IMG/VR virus record: IMGVR_UViG_3300009537_000014
Location: 1-52,661 of that record
Reading direction: 5' to 3' (one strand)
DNA length: 52,661 nucleotides
DNA from: a virus
A model generated the notes under the pieces. That model was not told the origin of the DNA, ran no database searches, and saw only the letters and a program-made list of their open reading frames with translations. Shown here piece by piece: positions 1-8,071 of this stretch. A program made the position numbers and the translations under genes. How positions within the stretch are numbered: the stretch's first letter is position 1; the number at the start of each line of letters is the position of its first letter.

Positions 1-89
1 CACCTGGCATATATACGCTCCCGTAAGATCTTTTAGGTCTGTTAACAGGGAAAAAGGAGGTTTAGGCAAGCAAATCTACTATTAATTGC

Positions 90-121
90 TACTACACCAA
101 CGCTCCAACGTTGGGTTAGTA
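90..121. other. stem-loop upstream of the late promoter
   Basis: TACTA and CCAACG (90-102) pair with CGTTGG and TAGTA (109-121) around a 6-base loop, with a 2x2 internal mismatch. No T-tract follows, so it is not a clear terminator. It may be a protein-binding dyad or the end of an upstream transcript. An isolated AAGGAGG at about 56-62 has no start codon at a usable distance. I see no gene in 1-214. Confidence 0.4.
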
Positions 122-130
122 ATAAAATAC

Positions 131-159
131 TTGACAATTTCCGGTAAGTAGTGTATGGT
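131..159 (+). promoter_or_regulatory. sigma70-type promoter for the late block
   Basis: A perfect -35 box TTGACA (131-136), a 17-base spacer and TATGGT (154-159) as the -10 box. Transcription should begin near 166. The first transcribed bases, ATCGAAACAAGGA (167-179), recur at the same distance behind the promoter at 32536. This is the only strong promoter I see ahead of the terminase and virion genes. Confidence 0.75.
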
Positions 160-174
160 CATGTTTATCGAAAC

Positions 175-214
175 AAGGAATCCTTTGTAGGACCAAGGGA
201 TTCCTTTTCTTTTT
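175..214 (+). terminator. terminator-like hairpin just after the late promoter
   Basis: AAGGAATCC (175-183) pairs perfectly with GGATTCCTT (198-206) around a 14-base loop, and the pyrimidine run TTCTTTTT follows to 214. It lies within about 10 bases of the predicted transcription start and ends on the base before the terS start codon. Transcripts from the 131-159 promoter should therefore stop after about 45 bases unless an antiterminator acts. Lambda pR'-tR' has this architecture. Confidence 0.6.
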
Positions 215-766
215 ATGGCTGAACTGAAACCGAAGCATTATAAAGCAATAGAATTATTCGAAGAGGGTATGCTTTCGATTAAGGAGATAGCGAAAGTATG
301 CGAGATTCCTCTTGAATCCATGTACGCTATGTTCGAGGGCGATCCTCACAAGGTTGGTGAGATCGCCCATTTGTTTAAATCAGAGATAGATAAGGTAACC
401 CAACGCTCCGCAGCAAAGATCCGCACGCTAACGAAAGACAACAAGAAGCTGACTCTCCTGATGTTGAATGACCGTCTTAAGGAACTACGAAGGCGGGAAG
501 AGGAACATAAGGGTTTGACAGAGAGAGAATCCAGCGAGCTAGTAAAGATTCTCAATAGTTTAGGTAAAATGACCCCATCAGTCGAGGTGGGGTCTTTTTC
601 TATATCAAAGGGATTATCGGAAAAGGAGATAGTGGATGAGTTCAAACGGCTCTCTGCCCTCGCAAGATTCGCACTTAACGGAGGATCAATTTCTCGCTTT
701 AACCCAAGAGGAACGAGAGAATTACCTTCGCCTCCTTCAGGAGGAGATTCAGTACAGGAAGAGTAA
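215..766 (+). CDS. terS: terminase small subunit
   Basis: A 183-residue protein of the usual TerS size and position, immediately before terL. Residues about 10-42 form an N-terminal helix-turn-helix (KAIELFEEGMLSIKEIAKVC) of the kind that recognises packaging DNA. A charged helical region (about 60-100) and a short C-terminal tail follow. TerS recognises concatemeric phage DNA and feeds it to TerL. There is no Shine-Dalgarno before the ATG; the preceding bases are a T-rich terminator tail, so translation may be leaderless or regulated. The last 131 bases overlap terL in another frame. A second terminator-like hairpin lies inside the gene. The assignment rests on context and the HTH. Confidence 0.7.
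   Translation: MAELKPKHYKAIELFEEGMLSIKEIAKVCEIPLESMYAMFEGDPHKVGEIAHLFKSEIDKVTQRSAAKIRTLTKDNKKLTLLMLNDRLKELRRREEEHKGLTERESSELVKILNSLGKMTPSVEVGSFSISKGLSEKEIVDEFKRLSALARFALNGGSISRFNPRGTRELPSPPSGGDSVQEE
571..599 (+). terminator. intragenic terminator-like hairpin in terS
   Basis: GACCCCA (571-577) and TGGGGTC (588-594) form a perfect 7-bp stem with a 10-base loop, followed by TTTTT. It lies within the terS coding sequence, about 40 bases before terL starts. It could attenuate late transcription and would be a second antitermination target. A chance match in coding sequence cannot be excluded. Confidence 0.45.
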
Positions 767-2150
767 GAAGATTCTGTACTACGAGCCTTACGATAAGCAG
801 CTTCAGTTCCATACGTCCCCAGCGACCACTAGAGCTATCTTTGGGGGAAATCGCTCTGGTAAGACAACAAGTGGCGGTATGGAACTGCTCTTTCATGTGA
901 CGGGTCTGTACCCCAAGTGGTATCCAGAGAAGAGCCGTCTGGAGCTTCCTGTCAAAGGCAGGATTATTGCAAAAGACTTCCAGAAGGGAGTCGGTGAAGT
1001 CATCATTCCATTTCTAGAAGAGTGGCTGGACATGTCACTCGTAGCAAAGAAGTACCGCAATCCTATCGGTATTCCTGTCAAGTGGACCTTACGTAATGGT
1101 TCCACATTCGACATTCTTACTCACGAACAGAACACGGAACAGTTTGAAGGTTGGCGTGGTCATGTGGCGTGGTTCGATGAACCACCTCCGAGAGATAAAT
1201 ACATAGCGACCCTTCGGGGCCTAGTAGACTATAAAGGGAGGTCTTGGCTCACTCTCACGCCCTTGACCCAGCCATGGATCTATGACGAGATCTATACGAA
1301 TAAAGATACGAAGAGAGTGTTCTGTGTTACTACAGACATCCGCAACAACCCCTACCTTACCGAAGATGCAATCAAAGAGTTTGAGAAGAGTCTTACGGAA
1401 GACGAGATAGAAGCTCGTGTGCATGGCAGGTTCCTGCATCTGTCTGGTCTTATCTACAAGGAGTTCGATCAGATGATCCATATCTGCGAACCTCCTCAAG
1501 TGAAGGAGACGTGGACCCGATACTTCTGTATCGATCCGCATCCCCGTACCCCTACTGCCTGCCTCTGGTTAGCCGTTGATCCTTATGATAACCATTGGGT
1601 TTACGACGAACTCTGGTTAAAAGATATGGACATCGAGCAGGTGGCTCATGCCATCCACGCTCAAGAGGGAAATCTCCCCCCTCAAGTCCGATTCATAGAC
1701 CCCGCTATGGACAAGGACAACGAGCTAGCCGGAGGCTTTAATACTAGAAAAGAGCTGATGAAGTATGGAGTGTTTTGTCAGCGGGCTAACATTGATCCAA
1801 ATCTCGGACTGAACCGTATTAAACAGGCACTGAAGCCTAAGTACATTCACAAGTATGGCACTGAAAGGCCTCAACTGCGTGTATCACGCAAGTGCGCACA
1901 GACGATCTACGAGTTTCAGCACTATGTCTGGGCTGATAGAAAGCATGCTGCGGGTATGACTGAGAAGAATGCTCCTAAGAAGGCGAACGATCACTTCATG
2001 GACTGTCTCAGATATATCTACAATTCTACGCCTAGGTTTATGGCTGCTGAGGAAGAAGATGATGAGCTGGTTTATGAAGGGGAATACACAAAATATCCAA
2101 CCAGGCGGACCCGCTCAGCATCTAGTTACCATAGCTTGGTTGAAAAATAG
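636..2150 (+). CDS. terL: terminase large subunit (packaging ATPase and nuclease)
   Basis: A 504-residue TerL. The Walker A loop GNRSGKTT is at 71-78 and the Walker B AWFDEPPP near 177-184. The C-terminal RNase H-like nuclease has acidic positions at CIDPHPRT (about 297-304), FIDPAMDKD (about 351-359) and NDHFMDCLRY (about 450-459). It powers DNA translocation into the prohead and cuts the concatemer. The start at 636 has AAGGAG upstream and keeps the N-terminal helix (LTEDQFLALTQEERENYLRL) typical of podoviral TerL. It overlaps terS by 131 bases and is followed after 10 bases by a secreted small protein. Confidence 0.95.
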   Translation: MSSNGSLPSQDSHLTEDQFLALTQEERENYLRLLQEEIQYRKSKKILYYEPYDKQLQFHTSPATTRAIFGGNRSGKTTSGGMELLFHVTGLYPKWYPEKSRLELPVKGRIIAKDFQKGVGEVIIPFLEEWLDMSLVAKKYRNPIGIPVKWTLRNGSTFDILTHEQNTEQFEGWRGHVAWFDEPPPRDKYIATLRGLVDYKGRSWLTLTPLTQPWIYDEIYTNKDTKRVFCVTTDIRNNPYLTEDAIKEFEKSLTEDEIEARVHGRFLHLSGLIYKEFDQMIHICEPPQVKETWTRYFCIDPHPRTPTACLWLAVDPYDNHWVYDELWLKDMDIEQVAHAIHAQEGNLPPQVRFIDPAMDKDNELAGGFNTRKELMKYGVFCQRANIDPNLGLNRIKQALKPKYIHKYGTERPQLRVSRKCAQTIYEFQHYVWADRKHAAGMTEKNAPKKANDHFMDCLRYIYNSTPRFMAAEEEDDELVYEGEYTKYPTRRTRSASSYHSLVEK

Positions 2151-2160
2151 GGAGGAAGGA

Positions 2161-2460
2161 ATGAAGAAGGTAGCTGTGTTGGTTGCGTTGTTGTTTGTTC
2201 TGTGTCCGTTGGCTTATGCGGGGCATCATGGGTGTGATCCTGCTCCTAGCGTGACAAATACCACCATTGTTAATGAGATGCTGGACAGGGACAATCCTCT
2301 TGGGGTTGGAATGGATTTCGTCCTTTACAACTCTGAGATGTGGTGGCTTGATGAAGTAAACCTAGAAACTAGGTTTGATTTCGAGAATGACGAACAAGCG
2401 GTGTTCTGTGTCTTTAGAGTAGATACAGATAAGATCCGCAGAGAGCTGGTAGGCTGGTAA
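2161..2460 (+). CDS. small secreted protein with signal peptide
   Basis: A 99-residue protein starting behind GGGAGGAAGGA. It begins MKK, then a hydrophobic stretch to about residue 17, then AYAG, a good signal peptidase I site near residue 20. The mature part (HHGCDPAPS...) is acidic with two cysteines and three tryptophans. A Sec-exported protein between terL and portal is odd for packaging genes. It could be an envelope, lysis or superinfection-exclusion factor. Its stop codon overlaps the next ATG, so it is co-translated with it. No family recognised. Confidence 0.75.
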   Translation: MKKVAVLVALLFVLCPLAYAGHHGCDPAPSVTNTTIVNEMLDRDNPLGVGMDFVLYNSEMWWLDEVNLETRFDFENDEQAVFCVFRVDTDKIRRELVGW

Positions 2461-2648
2461 TGGCTAAGAAATGGATACAGAAGGCAATAAAACGTCCGGG
2501 TGCATTACGCAAGCAAATGGGTGTGCGTCCTGGGCAGACCATCAGTGTCCATAGGCTTGAAGCAGCTTCTAAGAAGGGTGGCAAGCTAGGGGCTAGGGCC
2601 CGGCTTGCCATGACCCTTCGGAAGTTGAGGAAGAGAAAGAAGGGCTGA
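2460..2648 (+). CDS. small basic phage protein (62 aa)
   Basis: Strongly basic, with the pattern MAKKWIQKAIKRPGALRK, then KKGGKLGARARLAMTLRK. I recall similar short basic proteins as conserved hypotheticals in virion gene clusters of many phages. The function is unknown; DNA or head association is only a guess. It starts on the last base of the previous stop codon (TAATG) and ends overlapping the next start (TGATG), so it sits in a tightly coupled translation unit. Confidence 0.8.
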   Translation: MAKKWIQKAIKRPGALRKQMGVRPGQTISVHRLEAASKKGGKLGARARLAMTLRKLRKRKKG

Positions 2649-2809
2649 TGCCTAAGAACACGGCTGTGCATCGTATGTATGAGCATCTCTTGTCAGCGGG
2701 TTATGATGTAAAGTCTGCAGTTAGGATTGCCCAAGCTAAAACGGGGCTGGCTTTAAAGACTGGACAACCTCCGAGAGAGAGAAGATATGGCAAAAGAAAC
2801 AAGCGATAA
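2648..2809 (+). CDS. small hypothetical protein before portal (53 aa)
   Basis: A 53-residue ORF beginning in a TGATG overlap with the preceding gene and ending 23 bases inside the portal gene. The sequence (MPKNTAVHRMYEHLLSAGYD, then a KTGQPPRERR tail) looks like the short, basic, C-terminally KTGKPP-like proteins seen near phage portal genes. Coupled start and stop overlaps on both sides support translation. Function unknown. Confidence 0.65.
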   Translation: MPKNTAVHRMYEHLLSAGYDVKSAVRIAQAKTGLALKTGQPPRERRYGKRNKR

Positions 2810-4544
2810 GAAAGATCCTTTTGTAGAACATGTAGTAACGGAGTTTGAGCGTTACGAGGGCTATCATACGGACCGCTTTGAGGAGGGCAAGAAGGTCATT
2901 GACCAGTGGAAGAACAAGCCTCCGAAGAGAGAGCAGGACTGGCAGAATGCTGTAGCTGTCCCTCTTATGGTTGAAGGGGAGCAAACAATAACCCCACGCT
3001 TGTTTACAGCATTGTTCCCCACTGATGCTCCTGTTGAGGTTCAAGTAGAGGGTGACGCTCCAGAAGAGCAGGGTGTCCGCATTAAGGGGATCATCCAGCA
3101 TCACTTCAGAGTGGCCGATGTCCAGGGAGAGTGTGTTCCTGCGTTGACTCAGAATACTCTCTTGGGTACCGGTTACCTGGAGGGCGGATCCTGGTATGTG
3201 CGCAAGGGTTATCAGACGGGTGTTGGTGACAACAGATACTGGGTTACCCTGGAGGCCAGGCCTGACTGCCGTTGGGTTAGTTTCTTTGAGATGTTCCCTC
3301 ATCCGGCTAAGAGGCGTATGGATGACGGCTTACCTCTCCTTCGTAGGCGGTTTATCGATGGGGAGGCTCTTAAGAGAATGGCGAACAACTCCAGGTTTGA
3401 TGCTCAAAGCTTAGCGGAAGCTTTAAAGACTTCTCCTCCGAAGGGTGGGGATACTGAGTATGATGAGAAGAAAGAGCGCTCTTACGAGGTTATAGATTAT
3501 TGGGGACCTTGGGACGAGCAGATCTATTCAGAGGGCAAGACAACGACACGACAGGCCGTTCCTTGGTGGGGGATCGTAGTGAACCGTAAGGTGAAGATAC
3601 GGTCTATGGCGAACCCCTATAATCACCAGATACCTCCTTTTGTTAAGATCAAGCTCTTTGAGGACCCTGACTCCTCTTGGTTTGGTGTTGGGATAGGTTC
3701 TATTGGTAAGGCAACGCAAGAACGGATCAACAAGATAGTAAACCAACGGCTGGACAACGTTGACTTGGTGTTGAACAAGCAAGGTTGTTACAACGGTAAT
3801 GACTCTCTTATCAATGTTAAGAAGCTTCAAGTATCTAAGCCTGGGTTGTGGCATAAGACTTCGGATACAGTAACGTCTCTTCGTTGGATGGATATGCCTG
3901 ACGTTACTGCTTCCTCGTACAAGGAAGAGGAGATAGCTAAGCAAGATTTCCGAGAGGCGACAGGTGCGATTGCAAACCTCATGCCTGAAGTGGGCTCAGA
4001 GCACCGTACAGCTATGGGCATACAACTCCTACAAGGAGCGGCGGGCATGAGGTTTCGCCCTGTATTGAGGAAGCTGGAGATAGACCTGATACAGCAACTA
4101 GCTATGTTCTTCTTCAGTAATCTCCGTCAGTTTATGACTGAGGCTCAATGGGTTCAGATTACTGGGAAGAATGGAGAGCTGCAACCTATCCAGATAACGC
4201 CTGAGCAGCTCCAGGCCAAGGTCTTCTTTATCCCAACGGGGGTGTCTGAGACCATGAACAAGGAGACGCAAGTGGGTCAACTGCTTAGGTTTAAGGAAAT
4301 TACTATGCAGGACCCAACGGTGAACCGTCAGGAGATCAATAAGCGTATTGCAGAGCTGATGGGTTTCAGAGATATTGCTAAACTTCTGACTCCTATCAAG
4401 ACTCCTATGGGTGGTTTGACTCCTGAGGAACAGCTTAGGATACAGCAGAGGCTGGGTGAGGGGGCTGATCCAGCTACAATCAAACGGGAGATGATGGGCG
4501 AGGTGCCTCAAGGCAACTTTGCTCAGAACGGGGGACAAAGATGA
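2787..4544 (+). CDS. portal protein (head-tail connector)
   Basis: A 585-residue protein in the canonical place after terminase and before scaffold and capsid. The N-terminus (DWQNAVAVPLMVEGEQTITP) and the central KATQERINKIVNQRLDNVD helix are of the type found in podoviral portals. It should form the dodecameric ring at the capsid vertex through which DNA enters and leaves and to which the adaptor docks. It overlaps the preceding small gene by 23 bases and the next by 4 (ATGA). Confidence 0.85.
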   Translation: MAKETSDKKDPFVEHVVTEFERYEGYHTDRFEEGKKVIDQWKNKPPKREQDWQNAVAVPLMVEGEQTITPRLFTALFPTDAPVEVQVEGDAPEEQGVRIKGIIQHHFRVADVQGECVPALTQNTLLGTGYLEGGSWYVRKGYQTGVGDNRYWVTLEARPDCRWVSFFEMFPHPAKRRMDDGLPLLRRRFIDGEALKRMANNSRFDAQSLAEALKTSPPKGGDTEYDEKKERSYEVIDYWGPWDEQIYSEGKTTTRQAVPWWGIVVNRKVKIRSMANPYNHQIPPFVKIKLFEDPDSSWFGVGIGSIGKATQERINKIVNQRLDNVDLVLNKQGCYNGNDSLINVKKLQVSKPGLWHKTSDTVTSLRWMDMPDVTASSYKEEEIAKQDFREATGAIANLMPEVGSEHRTAMGIQLLQGAAGMRFRPVLRKLEIDLIQQLAMFFFSNLRQFMTEAQWVQITGKNGELQPIQITPEQLQAKVFFIPTGVSETMNKETQVGQLLRFKEITMQDPTVNRQEINKRIAELMGFRDIAKLLTPIKTPMGGLTPEEQLRIQQRLGEGADPATIKREMMGEVPQGNFAQNGGQR

Positions 4545-4777
4545 CAGAAGAGCAAGCGAGGGAGATAAGGAACTCAGACCACTGGGCCTGGGTTAAGGAT
4601 GAGCTGGATCTAAGGATTTCAGGATGTGTAAGCAGGCTCGTTCATGCGAAGTATAGCGAGCTTATAGATCTTCAGAGGAAGATCAAGTTGTACGAAGAGT
4701 TTAAAAAGCTGCCCGATGATGTGATTGATCGAGAAGCAGCACCCACGGTGCCGGACCAGCCGCAAATGGCCCGTTAA
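4541..4777 (+). CDS. small helical hypothetical protein (78 aa)
   Basis: Starts in an ATGA overlap with the portal stop. It is charged and predicted helical, ending with a proline-rich tail (PTVPDQPQMAR). The segment DLQRKIKLYEEFKKLPDDVI is a short amphipathic helix followed by a turn. Its place between portal and scaffold suggests a head-assembly accessory. No family can be named. Confidence 0.7.
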   Translation: MTEEQAREIRNSDHWAWVKDELDLRISGCVSRLVHAKYSELIDLQRKIKLYEEFKKLPDDVIDREAAPTVPDQPQMAR

Positions 4778-4793
4778 CAAAAGGAGAGGCTAA

Positions 4794-5519
4794 ATGCCAG
4801 ACCCAAAACCTGACGATGACAAGTCGAAAAAAGGTCAAAACGCTCCTGGTAGCGATAAATCAGGTACGCAACCTCCTGCGAGTGGAGGAGACGAACAGAA
4901 AACAGTACCGTTAGCTGCGTTGCACGAGGAACGGGAAAAGATAAAGGCTCTTAGAGACGAACTTAGTGCTCTTAAGAACGCCATGGCTACAGGAAGCGGC
5001 GACATTTATGGTCAGCCACCTCAGCCTGCTTATCCGCCTCAACAACCACAGCAACAGTATGGTGACATTCGTCAACAGATGGATGAGCTTTGGGAGACGA
5101 ATCCCAGGGCGGCTATGCAGACAGAGATCAACATGGCTCTGAACTGGTACGACAAAGTGAATACGCAGTTGGATATTCAGGAGGCTGACTTTGCTAGTAA
5201 GCATCAAGACTTCGATAAGTATCGTCCAGAAGTACGTCGATACTTACGGTCCTTGCCTATGAACCAAAGGAACAATCCTACGATTGTTCAAGCTGCATAT
5301 TTCTATGTCAAAGGTCAGAAGGTTGACGACCTAATCAACTTATCGAAAGAAGAGTTGATAGCCAAGATCAGGTCAGGAGAGACGGTACAGGGGTTGGAAG
5401 GTACGACCTCTGCGCCACCGGCTCCTCCCAGTGGTACTAAGCAGCCAACACCCGATCAGGTGAAGGTGGCTCAGGCCATGGGTATGAAGATCGATGATTA
5501 CATGGCTATGGTGAGATAA
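4794..5519 (+). CDS. capsid assembly scaffold protein
   Basis: A 241-residue protein behind AAAGGAGAGG. The N-terminus is disordered and charged (PDPKPDDDKSKKGQ). A coiled coil follows (about 43-62, EEREKIKALRDELSALKNAM), then a Q/P-rich stretch (about 70-85) and a charged helical C-terminus. This composition and the position between portal and capsid are typical of scaffolds that shape the prohead and are then lost. Scaffolds diverge quickly, so the call is contextual. Confidence 0.75.
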   Translation: MPDPKPDDDKSKKGQNAPGSDKSGTQPPASGGDEQKTVPLAALHEEREKIKALRDELSALKNAMATGSGDIYGQPPQPAYPPQQPQQQYGDIRQQMDELWETNPRAAMQTEINMALNWYDKVNTQLDIQEADFASKHQDFDKYRPEVRRYLRSLPMNQRNNPTIVQAAYFYVKGQKVDDLINLSKEELIAKIRSGETVQGLEGTTSAPPAPPSGTKQPTPDQVKVAQAMGMKIDDYMAMVR

Positions 5520-5789
5520 ATGGGTATATTCCAAAAGGGATTAAACCCCGGTGCATATAGGGGCAAGCTGACTTGTCCTGTGTGTAACTCCGAGGCGGTT
5601 AGATTCGTTGAGAATCTTGCTGCGTTCAGGCAGCGTTACAGGTGTCGTAAGTGTGGACTACCGTTCCAGTACGATGTTAGTAATACTCCTGATCCTCGTG
5701 CGGTTATGACTCATCCGTATGCACCATTCAAGAAGAACAAGTGGCGTGACATTGTGGAACGCTACAATGGGAGGACAAAAAGGAGATAG
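5520..5789 (+). CDS. zinc-ribbon protein between scaffold and capsid genes
   Basis: An 89-residue protein starting directly after the scaffold stop codon. CPVC (about 21-24) and CRKC (about 42-45) form a four-cysteine zinc ribbon, followed by a basic tail ending GRTKRR. Nothing shows catalysis. It may bind DNA or stabilise a head protein. This phage carries at least seven small CxxC proteins. Confidence 0.75.
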   Translation: MGIFQKGLNPGAYRGKLTCPVCNSEAVRFVENLAAFRQRYRCRKCGLPFQYDVSNTPDPRAVMTHPYAPFKKNKWRDIVERYNGRTKRR

Positions 5790-5793
5790 GATA

Positions 5794-6648
5794 ATGGAAT
5801 GGCATTATGACTTAACACAAGCGGAACCGATCATTCGTGATCTTCCTGTTGGTGGAGCGGTGGATATTCTTAAGGGGGCTGGGGTTGCTCGTATTGGAGC
5901 GATCTCAACTGCTTTGAACCACTTCTGTTATCAACTGGCAGATGAAGATACGTTGGATGATTTCATCGGAGTAGCCAATGAGTTTTATGATTACTCCGCA
6001 CATATCTCCAACACGGGTGCAAACGCAGCTACGGCAGCGGCAACCGGTGTGACAAACTACATCAAAGTGATTATTAACCCGATGGCAGTTTGGCTTACAG
6101 AGTATTCACAGCATGCAGATAATGATACTGTGAACACAGCTGCTGATTCGACCGGTAAGACTGTTACCGGGACTTTTACAAGTCCGGGTGACGACCAGGA
6201 GGGTAACTGGGTTTACATCACGAATGTTGGTTCGACAGTTGGTGGAGCAGGGAATCTGTTCCAGATTGGTGATATCAGTACGACTGTAGCGACTGCCTGT
6301 ACGAATCATGACGATTATCTGAAGGGCAACAATACAGCGGATACTTATATCCTGATCTACAATCCGTATACAGCACGAGTGGTTGGAGGCTCGATTGATC
6401 TCAGTGCAGCTTCAGGTGAAGAGTGCACGAAGATTATGGGTAATGACTTGGTTGGGACTGATACTGGAGCAGCGATTACGCTTCAGAATTATGTGACCGA
6501 TATGCATACACCCATGGAGCCTTTACGGGTTGAGAGGCATTCTGGAAGGAACTTCCATGCTGCGACTTGTAAGATATATGCTGATCTGTTTTTCACAGAT
6601 CATCTGTGTCTTGGTGCTTCGACAGCAGATGCCCCGCTTATCACGTAA
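5794..6648 (+). CDS. head structural or decoration protein (284 aa)
   Basis: The ATG at 5794 has AAAAAGGAGATAGG upstream, so it is preferred over longer in-frame starts. The protein is rich in T, A, G and D with few charges, like a beta-rich virion protein (MEWHYDLTQAEPIIRDLPVG at the N-terminus). It lies immediately before the capsid gene and may be a decoration or minor capsid protein. No family recognised. Confidence 0.7.
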   Translation: MEWHYDLTQAEPIIRDLPVGGAVDILKGAGVARIGAISTALNHFCYQLADEDTLDDFIGVANEFYDYSAHISNTGANAATAAATGVTNYIKVIINPMAVWLTEYSQHADNDTVNTAADSTGKTVTGTFTSPGDDQEGNWVYITNVGSTVGGAGNLFQIGDISTTVATACTNHDDYLKGNNTADTYILIYNPYTARVVGGSIDLSAASGEECTKIMGNDLVGTDTGAAITLQNYVTDMHTPMEPLRVERHSGRNFHAATCKIYADLFFTDHLCLGASTADAPLIT

Positions 6649-6667
6649 TATGTAATGGAGGTATGAA

Positions 6668-7567
6668 ATGGGTGTTGTTTCTAGTGAGAGCTTCGGCTAC
6701 CTATTAGACCCTGGGTTGCGGAAGATCTTCATGGACGAATACAACCTGCCTGACGCAAAGATGGATCTGCTTTACGGCGTGGAGAGTTCCTCCAAGGCTG
6801 TAGAGTATGATTATGCTTTGGGTGGGATAGGTGACCTTGAGGAGTTCACAGGTACCATCGGGTACACGGACTTTGATGGTCAATACAGGGTCTCCTATAC
6901 CCACAAGGAGTGGGTAAGGGGTATTAAGGTTGAGCGTAAACTTGTGGACGATGACCAGTATTCGGTCATTAACAAGCGTCCGCAAACGTTGGCTCTTTCC
7001 GCTAAGAGGACGAGGGAAAAACATGCAGCCTCTGTCTTCAACAGTGCGTTCAATACGAGCGTGTTCACTGGTGGAGACACTTATGCGTTGTGTGCCTCGG
7101 CTCATACGTGGAATGGGACATCAACGACTCAGTCGAACAGTGGCTCGTCAGCCCTTTCTAGCTCTGCTCTTGCTACGGCAAGGCTGGCTATCAGGGACTT
7201 TACTGATGACACTGATAACTTGTTGAATGCTCGTGGTGACTTGCTGCTTGTTCCGCCTGAGTTGGAACAGACGGCGTATGAAATCACGCAGTCGCAGTTG
7301 AAACCCGGTACTGCTGACAACGACAAGAACTTCATCAACTCCTTGAACTACAAGGTAGTTGTGTGGGATTACTTGTCGGACACCAACAACTGGTTCCTTA
7401 TCGATAGCAAGTACGCTAAGTTGTTCTTGAAGTGGTTCAACAGAATCCCTCAAGAGTTCAACAAGGATAAGGATTTTGACACGTACTTGGCCAAGTGGTC
7501 TACCTACGGGAGATACTCTTATGGGTTCTCCTCGTGGACTTGGTGCTATGGCAGCAATGTGACCTAA
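6668..7567 (+). CDS. major capsid protein (HK97 fold)
   Basis: A 299-residue protein behind GGAGGTATGAA. Features fitting an HK97-type capsid are the MDEYNLPDAKMDLLYGVESS N-arm, the GDLEEFTGTIGYTDFDGQYR E-loop-like strand, and the RGDLLLVPPELEQTAYEI region typical of the P-domain beta-sheet. It should form the icosahedral shell with the 4794 scaffold. The gap to the next gene holds a long hairpin with a mobile HNH gene behind it, a common insertion point. Confidence 0.8.
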   Translation: MGVVSSESFGYLLDPGLRKIFMDEYNLPDAKMDLLYGVESSSKAVEYDYALGGIGDLEEFTGTIGYTDFDGQYRVSYTHKEWVRGIKVERKLVDDDQYSVINKRPQTLALSAKRTREKHAASVFNSAFNTSVFTGGDTYALCASAHTWNGTSTTQSNSGSSALSSSALATARLAIRDFTDDTDNLLNARGDLLLVPPELEQTAYEITQSQLKPGTADNDKNFINSLNYKVVVWDYLSDTNNWFLIDSKYAKLFLKWFNRIPQEFNKDKDFDTYLAKWSTYGRYSYGFSSWTWCYGSNVT

Positions 7568-7580
7568 AGTAAACATTGAA

Positions 7581-7624
7581 TACGTATACCTTCTGTGTTA
7601 TGTTTGACGCAGGAGGTATACGTA
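7581..7624 (+). promoter_or_regulatory. RNA hairpin sequestering the HNH gene ribosome site
   Basis: An 11-bp perfect stem (TACGTATACCT 7581-7591 with AGGTATACGTA 7614-7624) continues inward for 9 more RNA pairs, three of them G-U wobbles, to a TGTT loop at 7601-7604. The ribosome site AGGAGG (7611-7616) lies within the stem, 11 bases before the ATG at 7628. Read-through transcripts from the capsid gene would fold and hide it. T4 homing endonucleases use hairpins in this way, so that only transcripts starting inside the hairpin are translated. Confidence 0.75.
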
Positions 7625-7627
7625 CCA

Positions 7628-8059
7628 ATGAGAGCGATAATAGGAGTAGTTAATGGAAAGCGGCGTGCTGTTGTTCTCGAAGATCGTTTATGTGCCATTT
7701 GTGGGGAATCTTTTTCCCCCAAGAAGCAACTCTCTACCTGTTGCAGTTATAAGTGTTACAGGAAAGCAGAAAGTAAACGTTATTCAGAGAAGAACAAAGA
7801 GCGGGCTCGTAGATGGTATCAGGAACATCCTGAGCAAGCTTGTCGTTCCAGGCAGGCTTACAAGGATAGGATACGTCATGGTGGTAAGAAATCTGATCTC
7901 ATTAAAAAAAAAGGACTTGTTTGTTCCAAGTGTGGTGAAGTTGGCGACACAAGGAAGATCCAAGCTCATCACTTTAATGGATCTGGTAATCACCAAGATC
8001 AAGTTCTTCTTTGTTGGCACTGTCATGGAAAAGAGCATATGGCTGCGATTCATCCGTAA
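7628..8059 (+). CDS. HNH homing endonuclease
   Basis: A 143-residue protein with an N-terminal treble-clef zinc finger (CAICGESFSPKKQLSTCC, about 19-36), a basic linker with the KERARRWYQEHPE motif common in phage HNH proteins, and a C-terminal HNH core. The core is CSKC (about 100-103), AHHFNG (about 114-119) and CWHCHGKEH at the end. It would nick or cut DNA at a specific site and spread by homing. The start at 7628 follows AGGAGG inside a hairpin. It interrupts the capsid and decoration gene order. Confidence 0.85.
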   Translation: MRAIIGVVNGKRRAVVLEDRLCAICGESFSPKKQLSTCCSYKCYRKAESKRYSEKNKERARRWYQEHPEQACRSRQAYKDRIRHGGKKSDLIKKKGLVCSKCGEVGDTRKIQAHHFNGSGNHQDQVLLCWHCHGKEHMAAIHP

Positions 8060-8071
8060 TGAGTTAGGTAC

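Noticed and set aside
514-545. TTGACA inside terS
   Set aside because: No acceptable -10 box at 16-18 bases; it is a chance match in coding sequence.
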